Positions 16,018 to 22,894 of a stretch of 32,247 nt of DNA are shown one piece after another (position 1 is the stretch's first letter; the number at the start of each line of letters is the position of its first letter). A program made the position numbers and the translations under genes. The notes under the pieces are model-generated. The model saw nothing but the letters and a program-made list of their open reading frames with translations. It ran no database searches and was not told the DNA's origin. The DNA comes from Verrucomicrobiota bacterium (GTDB taxonomy: Bacteria; Verrucomicrobiota; Verrucomicrobiia; Chthoniobacterales; Terrimicrobiaceae): assembly GCA_026398255.1 (NCBI GenBank), contig JAPLTG010000027.1, positions 1 through 32,247 of the forward strand. The letters are read 5' to 3'.

Positions 16018-16332
16018 TTAGGCCGCGACGGCCTCAACGGCCTTTTTCGCGGAAAGTTTCAGGTAGTTTTGGAGCAAGACCTCGTTGTCGAGGCTGAGCT
16101 TGGCACGAATGGCTTCGATCGCGGTGGGTTGGGCGCTGAAGACGACATTGATGAAGTAGGCGCTGGTGAGGTGGCGGGTCTCGTAGGAGAGTTCGCGTTT
16201 CTCGAGGCGCTGGACTTGCTCGATGGTTGCTCCGGCGGCCTTGATGGTTTTTTCGAGGCGCTCGATGGTTTCTTTGACGGTTTCTTCTTTTCCACGCGTG
16301 TTGAGGGCGAGGAGTGCTTCGTATCGGTTCAT
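16018..16332 (-). CDS. rpsF: 30S ribosomal protein S6
   Basis: 104 residues with the S6 fold: MNRYEALLALNTRG at the start, then ERLEKTIKAAGATIEQVQRLEKRELSY split across helix 1 and strand 2, and TSAYFINVVFSA. It binds 16S rRNA with S18. The start ATG at 16332 overlaps the pth stop (ATGA). rpsF-ssb is a conserved pairing. The S18 and L9 genes that usually follow are absent here, since ssb ends against the efflux operon. Confidence 0.95.
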   Translation of the reverse strand: MNRYEALLALNTRGKEETVKETIERLEKTIKAAGATIEQVQRLEKRELSYETRHLTSAYFINVVFSAQPTAIEAIRAKLSLDNEVLLQNYLKLSAKKAVEAVAA

Positions 16333-16910
16333 GGTTCCTGGTTTCTTTGGTTGAATTGATTCATGGCGGCATCCATGCCGTGGGCGTTCGCAAATTCGAA
16401 CGCATCGGAGGCGCGGGTGACGGATTCGGTAACAGCTGGCATCTCGTCGTTCTCAAACATTCCGAGAACATGGTCGTGCAGGGCGGTGTCGCCGGGACGG
16501 CCGATCCCGACGCGGAGGCGTGGGACTTTTTCGGTGCCGAGGTGGACGAGAACGGAGTCGAGGCCATTGTGGCCGCCGGCGGTGCCGGATTTGCGGAGGC
16601 GGATCGTGCCGAGCGGGAGGGCGGTGTCATCGAGGATGACCAGGACCTGCTCGCCGGGGATTTTGTAATATTTGGCGAAATCGCCAACGGCTTCGCCGCT
16701 AAGGTTCATGAAGGTTTGTGGCTTCATGAGCGTGCGGCCGCCGACTTTGGCGGTTTCGGAATTCCACTGGGACTGAAAGGAAAAATTCGCCACGGACCGG
16801 CGCGCCAGCTCATCGGCGACAAGAAAGCCGATGTTGTGGCGCGTGTTCCGGTATTGGGGCCCGGGATTGCCGAGGCAGGCCACGAGCCGGAATGCGGCGG
16901 GATTCTCCAC
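16329..16910 (-). CDS. pth: Peptidyl-tRNA hydrolase
   Basis: A 193-residue enzyme that releases tRNA from prematurely dropped peptidyl-tRNA. LVACLGNPGPQYRNTRHNIGF contains the catalytic His and substrate Asn. ILDDTALPLGTIRLRKSG carries the catalytic Asp, GGHNGL follows, and LRVGIGRP is present. The open frame extends into rplY, so I take the GTG at 16910 (ten bases after the rplY stop), giving the usual length. It overlaps rpsF by four bases. Confidence 0.94.
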   Translation of the reverse strand: MENPAAFRLVACLGNPGPQYRNTRHNIGFLVADELARRSVANFSFQSQWNSETAKVGGRTLMKPQTFMNLSGEAVGDFAKYYKIPGEQVLVILDDTALPLGTIRLRKSGTAGGHNGLDSVLVHLGTEKVPRLRVGIGRPGDTALHDHVLGMFENDEMPAVTESVTRASDAFEFANAHGMDAAMNQFNQRNQEP

Positions 16911-16920
16911 AGGACGGGAG

Positions 16921-17577
16921 TTATTTCTTCTCCTCGGAGCCCGCAGCCTTCTTCTCTTTGATGACCTCGGGCGAGGTGGCACTGGCAGCAGCAGGCTCTG
17001 CAGCAACCGATGGCTCGGCCACGATGAAGACGGTCAAATCAGCATTGTCCTCAATGGTGACACCAGCAGGGAGCTTGATATCGCGGATGTGAATGGACTC
17101 GCCAATCTTGAGGGCGGAAACATCGACGGTGATGATCTCTGGAAGATTTTGGGGAAGGCATCGGACCGAGATGGTGCGAACGCTTTGCTCGAACAGGCCG
17201 CCGAAGTTTTTGACTCCATCGGCTTCGCCAATCGCCTCGACGGTCACGCTGGCGGTGATTTCCTCAGTCATCGAGACGGCTTGAAAATCGACATGCAGGA
17301 TGTCGCGGGCGACGGGATGGTGTTGGACCTCTTGGATGAGGGAAAGCTGGGTGGATTTATTCGATCCGTCTTGGATTTCGAGTTCGACGAGGATGTTTTC
17401 GCCGACGGCGTGGGAGAGGAGCGCGGCGAGCTCGCGATGGGAGACCTCGAGATTGGAGGGCTTGGTTTTATTGCCGTAAATGACGGCGGGAACGGAACCG
17501 CGGGCGCGGACGCGTTTGACGGAGTTGCGACCGCTTTCGGAGCGGGGACGCGCGGAGAGTTTAACTTGCTTGGCCAT
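16921..17577 (-). CDS. rplY: 50S ribosomal protein L25 (TL5/Ctc type)
   Basis: 218 residues: the 5S rRNA-binding L25 domain (about 1-92, with SVPAVIYG and HHPVARDILHVDF) followed by the second TL5 domain (about 93-190) and a Glu/Lys/Ala-rich tail. In B. subtilis this protein is the general-stress protein Ctc. The order prs-rplY(ctc)-pth matches the conserved Firmicutes arrangement and is found in many phyla. It begins eight bases after the prs stop. Confidence 0.94.
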   Translation of the reverse strand: MAKQVKLSARPRSESGRNSVKRVRARGSVPAVIYGNKTKPSNLEVSHRELAALLSHAVGENILVELEIQDGSNKSTQLSLIQEVQHHPVARDILHVDFQAVSMTEEITASVTVEAIGEADGVKNFGGLFEQSVRTISVRCLPQNLPEIITVDVSALKIGESIHIRDIKLPAGVTIEDNADLTVFIVAEPSVAAEPAAASATSPEVIKEKKAAGSEEKK

Positions 17578-17585
17578 AATGATGA

Positions 17586-18548
17586 TTACTTGGGTTTTTT
17601 AACTTCAAAGAGCGAACTGACGGACTCGTCGTCGTGGATGCGCCGAATTCCCTCGCCGAGCAGACCGGCGACGGAAAGTGCCGTGATTTTGCTGCCGGGC
17701 GCCAGGCGTAACGGGACGCTGTTTGTCGAAATCAACTCCTTGAGATCGGAGTCCTTCAAACGCTCGACTGCCAAATCTGTCAGCACCGAATGGGAAACGC
17801 CAGCATAAATATCGAGGGCGCCATTCTGCCGGAGGATGCGGGCGGCGCTGGCGATCGTGCCGGCTGTCTCGGTGAGGTCGTCAACGATGAGAATATTCTT
17901 GCCGGCGACATCGCCGATGATGTGCGAGGCCTCGGTCTCGGTGGCGCTTTTGCGTTGTTTCACGACGATCGCCATGCGGGTGCCGAGGGCGGTGGCGTAG
18001 GCGGAAGCCATCTTCACGCCGCCGACATCGGGAGAAACCACGATGAGGTTCTCGATGTTGAGCTTGCGGATGTATTCCACCATCACCGGCAAGGCATGGA
18101 GGTGATCCACGGGGATATCGAAAAAGCCCTGCAGTTGCTGAGCATGCAGGTCCATCGTGAGGACGCGGTGAACGCCGGAGGCCACGAGGAGATTCGCAAC
18201 GAGCTTGGCCGTGATCGGCACGCGGGGTTGGTCCTTGCGATCTTGGCGGGCGTAGCCGAAAAATGGGATCACGGTAGTGATGCGGGCCGCGCTGGCACGA
18301 CGCGCGGCGTCCACCATGATGAGCATCTCCATCAAATTATGGTTCGTCGGCGGGCAAGTGGGCTGGATGATGAAGACATCGCGGCCGCGAATATTGTCGT
18401 TGAGTTTGACGAAGCGTTCGCCGTCGGGAAAAGAACTGACGGTGGCATCGCCGAGCGGGACTCCAAGGCAATCGCAGATTTCACGGGCCAGCGCCGGATG
18501 GGCGTTGCCGGTGAAGATTTTCATCTCCAGGTTGTGAGCAGGTATCAT
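17586..18548 (-). CDS. prs: Ribose-phosphate pyrophosphokinase
   Basis: Makes PRPP from ribose 5-phosphate and ATP for nucleotide, His and Trp synthesis. 320 residues from the ATG at 18548; the ATG at 18524 (MKIFTGNAHP) gives 312 and is equally close to the E. coli length of 315, but GGAG is immediately adjacent to it, too near to serve as its ribosome site. Motifs: IIQPTCPPTNHNLMEML, FFGYARQDRK, MDLHAQQLQGFFD, VVSPDVGG and the PRPP loop IVDDLTETAGT, where TETAGT replaces the commoner IDTGGT. It is the first gene of the prs-rplY-pth-rpsF-ssb series. Confidence 0.93.
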   Translation of the reverse strand: MIPAHNLEMKIFTGNAHPALAREICDCLGVPLGDATVSSFPDGERFVKLNDNIRGRDVFIIQPTCPPTNHNLMEMLIMVDAARRASAARITTVIPFFGYARQDRKDQPRVPITAKLVANLLVASGVHRVLTMDLHAQQLQGFFDIPVDHLHALPVMVEYIRKLNIENLIVVSPDVGGVKMASAYATALGTRMAIVVKQRKSATETEASHIIGDVAGKNILIVDDLTETAGTIASAARILRQNGALDIYAGVSHSVLTDLAVERLKDSDLKELISTNSVPLRLAPGSKITALSVAGLLGEGIRRIHDDESVSSLFEVKKPK

Positions 18549-18609
18549 GGGGTCGGGCAAACGCGGCGGCGGGTATGTGGTGTGGGTTTGGGGTTTAGTT
18601 GGCGCGGGG

Positions 18610-19260
18610 CTAGGGTTTCGGGGGCGGTTCGAGAGGAATGGTCGGCTCGATGCGGGACTGGGCGAGGCGGGTGAGGTAGGCCTTTTCCATGAGGTCGCAT
18701 TTTTTCGAGAGAGATTTGTCGAGCTGTTTCATTTTGCGGAAGAGGGCGCGGTAGTATTCGCGATAGGCGGCCCGCTCCCCTTCGAAGGTCGTGGCGGCCT
18801 CGGCCTGCTCGCGGAGGGAAATGACGGCGGCATCCTTCTCGGCCTTGGTGCGGACTTCGCGGTAGAGAAGTTTCTGCTTGCGGTCCAACTCCTCGCCAGT
18901 CGGTGCGGCGGTGCGGGGATCGCTGGCAATGGTTTCTTCGGAAAGGCCGGGAATGATGGCATTCGGATCGACAAACTGGCTGTCACTTTCCGCGTTCTCG
19001 GGGATTTCCCCGGTGAGGGTGAGGTCCTGCTCAAGGAGGACATCTTGCGCGGGCTGGCCGGACTCGCCGGGGATTTGCAAAAATTCCTGATCACTGATGG
19101 TGAGGCTCTCTGTAGCTTCGCTCTCAGCGGGTGCGGAAGCAGCGGGAGAAGCTTCGATCGCCTCCGGAGCCGGTGGTGTGGACTGGGGTGAGGACTCTTG
19201 AGCGAGGGCCGTGAGGGCGGAAAAAAAGCCGAAAGAAAGGATAGTGATGAGGTGGCGCAT
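18610..19260 (-). CDS. Secreted Pro/Ala/Glu-rich protein with helical tail, unknown
   Basis: 216 residues beginning at the ATG at 19260 (MRHLITILSFGFFSALTALAQ), a clear signal peptide of about 21 residues. Residues 22-60 are low-complexity (Ser, Pro, Glu, Ala). The middle is acidic. The C-terminal 90 or so residues are rich in Lys, Arg, Glu and Leu and predicted helical (RKQKLLYREVRTKAEKDA), ending in a Pro-rich tip. I do not recognise the family. It could be a periplasmic scaffold or cell-wall-associated protein. Its start lies 63 bases from the divergent pabB, and it ends 61 bases before prs on the same strand. Confidence 0.65.
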   Translation of the reverse strand: MRHLITILSFGFFSALTALAQESSPQSTPPAPEAIEASPAASAPAESEATESLTISDQEFLQIPGESGQPAQDVLLEQDLTLTGEIPENAESDSQFVDPNAIIPGLSEETIASDPRTAAPTGEELDRKQKLLYREVRTKAEKDAAVISLREQAEAATTFEGERAAYREYYRALFRKMKQLDKSLSKKCDLMEKAYLTRLAQSRIEPTIPLEPPPKP

Positions 19261-19323
19261 TCCGTAGTGGCGCCAGCGGCGCGGCTTGAAATACCAGCAA
19301 TTTTGGGGAGACTTGGCAAGCTG

Positions 19324-20511
19324 ATGAATCCCGAGCAACCCGATGTCCATCGCGGCCCGCTGGAAGCCGCGCGGGCCATGCGCCGGCGGACTGGTTTCTC
19401 GTATCTCGATTCCGCGATGGAGCGGAGCGGAGCGGTTTCGATCCTCGCTTGCGAGCCGGACTTGGTGCTGAGAGGGAGGAATTGGGCGACGCTCGCAGAG
19501 GAAATTCAAAAACGGACGCTATGTGGGTCAGCGGGCGCGGCGATGGGGCATGTGACCTACGACGGGGAGTTTTGCTTCGCCTTCCACGAGCGGCTTCATG
19601 TTTTTCTCCATGCCGAGGGTCGCTGGATCAACCCGCCGGAGGATTTTGAAAATGCGCCCGCCGCCGCAGACCCGCTCCAGATCGACTTTCGACCGCAGGT
19701 GGAACACTCGTGCTTTCTGGACATGGTGCGGCGCGCGAAGGAATTCATCGCTGCGGGTGACATCTACCAAGTGTGCTTGAGCCATCCGTTCGTGGCGGCT
19801 CCGAGCGCGCGGGCTTGGGATTTCCACGAGGCACTACGCCGTTTCTCTCCGGCGCCTTATTCGGCCTACCTCGACCACGGCAACTCACAAATCGTTTCGG
19901 CCTCGCCGGAGTGCTTCCTGCAAATGTCCGGCCGCCAAATCCTCACCCGCCCGATCAAGGGCACGCGGCCGCGCAAGGCCGATCCGCGCAGCGACCGGCT
20001 CAGCTCCGAGGAATTGAAAGCCTCGGCGAAGGAGGCGGCGGAGTTGGTGATGATCACCGATCTCGAGCGCAACGATCTCGGGCAGGTGTGCGAATACGGC
20101 AGCGTGAGAGTTCCCGAGCTTTTGCACCTCGAGGCCTACGAGCAGGTGTTCCATCTCGTTTCCACGGTCGAGGGCCTTTTGCGCGATGAAGTGTCGCATG
20201 TCGAGGCCCTCCGGGCCTGCTTCCCCGGCGGGTCGATCTCCGGCGCACCGAAAAAACGAGCGATGGAAATCATCGCCGAACTCGAGCCGTTCCCTCGCGG
20301 AATTTACACGGGCGCGATCGGGTATTTTGGGTTCAACGGCGAGAGCCGGTTTTCCATGGCGATCCGCACCGCGGTGTTCGAGCCGGAGCGAACGCATTTC
20401 CATGTCGGCGCGGGAATCGTGGCGGACTCGGACGAGGAGAGCGAGTGGCGTGAGACCTGGCACAAAGCAGCGGGCCTTCTTCTCGCCGCCGGCGCACCTC
20501 AGTCGCGCTGA
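19324..20511 (+). CDS. pabB: Aminodeoxychorismate synthase component I
   Basis: 395 residues of the chorismate-utilising enzyme family. GDIYQVCLSHPF, SASPECFLQ, PIKGTRPR (210-217), ELVMITDLERNDLG and CFPGGSISGAPKKRAME are seen in order. Lys212 in PIKGT, rather than the Ala of TrpE's PIAGT, identifies PabB (folate branch). It lacks part of the N-terminal subdomain compared with E. coli PabB (about 450). The start ATG at 19324 is the best available; the frame also opens further up over the divergent gene. No glutamine amidotransferase (pabA) or lyase (pabC) is adjacent. Its end overlaps the ROK kinase stop by 13 bases. Confidence 0.9.
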   Translation: MNPEQPDVHRGPLEAARAMRRRTGFSYLDSAMERSGAVSILACEPDLVLRGRNWATLAEEIQKRTLCGSAGAAMGHVTYDGEFCFAFHERLHVFLHAEGRWINPPEDFENAPAAADPLQIDFRPQVEHSCFLDMVRRAKEFIAAGDIYQVCLSHPFVAAPSARAWDFHEALRRFSPAPYSAYLDHGNSQIVSASPECFLQMSGRQILTRPIKGTRPRKADPRSDRLSSEELKASAKEAAELVMITDLERNDLGQVCEYGSVRVPELLHLEAYEQVFHLVSTVEGLLRDEVSHVEALRACFPGGSISGAPKKRAMEIIAELEPFPRGIYTGAIGYFGFNGESRFSMAIRTAVFEPERTHFHVGAGIVADSDEESEWRETWHKAAGLLLAAGAPQSR

Positions 20512-21410
20512 GCCGAGAGGAGCGCCGCACCAAAAACTCCCGCGCTGTCGCCGAGGAGCGGACGGAGGATTTGGGTTTTGAGTTCGGAATTGAAAAGATG
20601 CTGCAAGATCGCCTCGCGGGTGGGCTGCTCGTAAAGGAGCGGGATGTTCCCCACCCCGCCGCCGATGACGATGGCATCGGGATCGAGGATGTTGATCACG
20701 GCGGCGATGGCTTGGGCGAATTTCTCGCGCAAGCGGACGAGGGTTTGGTTGGCCAAATCCTCCCCCTCGACGGCGCGCTGATAGATGGCGGGCAACTTCA
20801 AATCCTCCCCGCCGGATTCACGATAGAAGCGCTGGAGTGAAGGGCCTGCGAGAACGGTTTCCACACAGCCGCGCCGACCGCAGTAGCAAGGCTGGTCCTC
20901 GCCGGGAATCGGATTGTGCCCCCACTCGCCGGCGATGCCATGGAGTCCGTTGATGACCCGCCCGCCGATGCAAATTCCGCCGCCGACACCGGTGCCGAGG
21001 ATCAGGCCAAGAACCAAATCCTCCCCCTTCCCCGCACCCCAGCGGGCTTCGGCAAGGGTGAAGCAGTTTGCATCGTTCGCCATCGTGATTTCGCAGCCCA
21101 AAATTTCGGCGAGGTTTTGGCGGAGCGGACGGCCGTTCAGGCAAGTGGTGTTCGAGTTTTTGAGTTCGCCGGTGGCGGGATCAACCGCACCGGGAGTTCC
21201 GATGCCGATGAGCGCGGGACGGTGAAAGCCCGAGATTTCCTCGGCCTCGGCGACGAGGGAGGAAATGCGGGCAAGGATTTGGTCGTAACCCAAATGGGCG
21301 GATGTGTCGCACCTGCGGCGAAGCAATGCCTCAGCCGGCTTGGCAGGATCGCACAAAGCGATCTCGATTTTTGTGCCTCCCAGATCAATTCCCCAGAGCA
21401 GGGAATCCAC
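20499..21410 (-). CDS. ROK-family sugar kinase (Mak-like)
   Basis: 303 residues. The phosphate-1 motif GIDLGGTKIEIAL (8-20) is followed by IGIGTPGAVDP, NSNTTCLNG, ANDANCFTLAEA, GTGVGGGICI, the ROK signature with zinc ligands GEWGHNPI and CYCGRRGCVE, and NILDPDAIVIGGG. It closely follows the pattern of E. coli fructokinase Mak, so fructose, mannose or a related hexose is likely. A glucokinase role is possible. It starts at a GTG two bases after the dnaN stop. Three copies of the 11-mer discussed in the findings lie in this gene and encode G-E-D-L in each case. Confidence 0.88.
   Translation of the reverse strand: MDSLLWGIDLGGTKIEIALCDPAKPAEALLRRRCDTSAHLGYDQILARISSLVAEAEEISGFHRPALIGIGTPGAVDPATGELKNSNTTCLNGRPLRQNLAEILGCEITMANDANCFTLAEARWGAGKGEDLVLGLILGTGVGGGICIGGRVINGLHGIAGEWGHNPIPGEDQPCYCGRRGCVETVLAGPSLQRFYRESGGEDLKLPAIYQRAVEGEDLANQTLVRLREKFAQAIAAVINILDPDAIVIGGGVGNIPLLYEQPTREAILQHLFNSELKTQILRPLLGDSAGVFGAALLSAQRD
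20754..21025 (+). repeat. Cluster of three CAAATCCTCCC motifs
   Basis: Exact 11-base copies lie at 20754-20764, 20799-20809 and 21015-21025, inside the ROK kinase gene and antisense to it. Four more exact copies in the same orientation are at 208-218, 7533-7543, 8132-8142 and 14963-14973. I found no copy in the reverse orientation. The function is unknown. Confidence 0.6.
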
Positions 21411-21412
21411 GG

Positions 21413-22510
21413 TCAGGCCGAGACGCGCATGGGCATGATCACATAGAGGAACGGAGTCTGGATTTTGATGACTCCGGGGCTCATTTCATCGATCAGCTCC
21501 AGGAAAACCTCGTCGTTAGGGAGATTGCGAAGGGGGTCCATGAGGAACTCGGGGTTGAACGCGATCGAGATGTCGCGGCCCTTGTAGTTGATGGACATCG
21601 ATTCTTTCGCCTCGCCGACCTCGGGCGTGTTGGCCGTGATGTCGAGGTTGTTCTTCGTGAAATTCAGGCGGACCGAGCTGGTCTTGTCGCTGCTCAGAAT
21701 CGAGACGCGGCGGACGCAGTTGTGAAACGCCTCGCGCTCAAGAGCGATCCGTTCCTTGGCTTCGCCGGGGATGACTTGGCGGTAGTTCGGGTAGTTGCCC
21801 TCGACGAGTTTGGAAACAAGCCGGGCGCCGTTGAGTTCGAAAGAGACGAGGTTTTCGGAGCTGGAAATCTCGACTTCGCCGTCCTCACTGAGCAGGCGCT
21901 GCAATTCCGTAACGGCCTTGGTGGGCAGAATAAAGTCGCGCTCGTGGCTTTCTGGAAATTCCAGATCGCTGTCAAATAACGCAAGGCGGCGGCCATCGGT
22001 CGCAACGAGCATGAGTTTGTTATCCTTCAACGAAAATAGAATTCCATTGAGGACATAGCGGGCCTCGTCGCTGGAGATCGCGTAGGAGGTTTTGCGAAGT
22101 CCGTCCTTGAGTTCCGATTGGCGGATCTTGAGGGATTTGGGTTCCTCGAAGGCCGGGAACGCAGGAAATTCCTCTTTCGGCAGTCCAAAGATTTTAAAAA
22201 AGCTCGCGCCGCAGCGGATCGAGGCGGCGTTTTTCGAATCCACCTCGAGGATGATCTCTGAGCTGGGCAGCTCACGGATGATCGAGACCAACTTGCGGGC
22301 TGGCAGCGTGGTGGAGCCGGTTTTTTCGACACGGGCCTCGACGCGGCAGCGGATTCCTACTTCGAGGTCGGTGGTGGTGATCCACAATCCCTCCTCGTCC
22401 GCTTCTAAAAGAGCGTTGGTAAGGATCGGGAGAGTTGGCCGGTTGCTGACGACATTTTGGGTGCGTTGCAACCCTTCGAGGAGAGCTTCTTTGGTGACCG
22501 CGAGCTTCAT
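21413..22510 (-). CDS. dnaN: DNA polymerase III beta sliding clamp
   Basis: 365 residues forming three clamp domains. MKLAVTKEALLEGLQ, NRPTLPILTN, the middle GLRKTSYAISSDEARYVLNG, and the C-terminal YVIMPMRVSA with the conserved MPMR tip are all visible. It holds Pol III on DNA and recruits partners. The ATG at 22510 is the start. No dnaA or recF is beside it, and I see no DnaA-box cluster, so this is not the usual origin-linked copy. It sits downstream of fucI-rhaM and is followed directly by the ROK kinase. Confidence 0.95.
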   Translation of the reverse strand: MKLAVTKEALLEGLQRTQNVVSNRPTLPILTNALLEADEEGLWITTTDLEVGIRCRVEARVEKTGSTTLPARKLVSIIRELPSSEIILEVDSKNAASIRCGASFFKIFGLPKEEFPAFPAFEEPKSLKIRQSELKDGLRKTSYAISSDEARYVLNGILFSLKDNKLMLVATDGRRLALFDSDLEFPESHERDFILPTKAVTELQRLLSEDGEVEISSSENLVSFELNGARLVSKLVEGNYPNYRQVIPGEAKERIALEREAFHNCVRRVSILSSDKTSSVRLNFTKNNLDITANTPEVGEAKESMSINYKGRDISIAFNPEFLMDPLRNLPNDEVFLELIDEMSPGVIKIQTPFLYVIMPMRVSA

Positions 22511-22565
22511 GGGATTAGTGGTGGAGCAATAGGGATTCGGCAGGGTGGTGTCAACCGCGACGCAC

Positions 22566-22889
22566 TCAATCGCAATGGAACATTTCCTCCATGGAGGCCC
22601 ACCACTCGCCGGGCTGGCGGGTTTCGAGCGGTTCCTGGCAGGGGATGCAATGAGTCCACCATTCCTGCGTGCGTGAATCGGCCGCCATCAAAGCCATGTC
22701 GGCATCGTAGTCCTTGCCGACATACTCGAAGTAGGAAAACAGGAAGCCGTCTATGTGGTAGATCGAGTAGTTGCGAATCCCGCACTCGGTGATTTTTGCC
22801 AAAATCTCGGGCCAGGCGGCGGCGTGGAGTTTTTTGTATTCTTCGTATTTTTCCGGGCGGAGCCGGATGACGGAGCCGTAGCGTTTCAT
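22566..22889 (-). CDS. L-rhamnose/L-fucose mutarotase (RhaM/DUF718 family)
   Basis: A 107-residue dimeric ferredoxin-like barrel. The family pattern is clear: RLRPEKYEEYKKLHAAAWPEI covers the first helix with its His and Trp, then GIRNYSIYHIDGFLFSYFEY, and a Trp-rich end (EWWTHC, GEWWASMEEMFH). RhaM interconverts alpha and beta anomers of L-rhamnose. Next to L-fucose isomerase, five bases upstream, the substrate here is probably L-fucose (inference). The start is the ATG at 22889. Confidence 0.88.
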   Translation of the reverse strand: MKRYGSVIRLRPEKYEEYKKLHAAAWPEILAKITECGIRNYSIYHIDGFLFSYFEYVGKDYDADMALMAADSRTQEWWTHCIPCQEPLETRQPGEWWASMEEMFHCD

Positions 22890-22894
22890 CGGTG

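Noticed and set aside
21413-22565. Possible replication origin next to dnaN
   Set aside because: I saw no dnaA, recF or cluster of TTATCCACA-like boxes around the gene.
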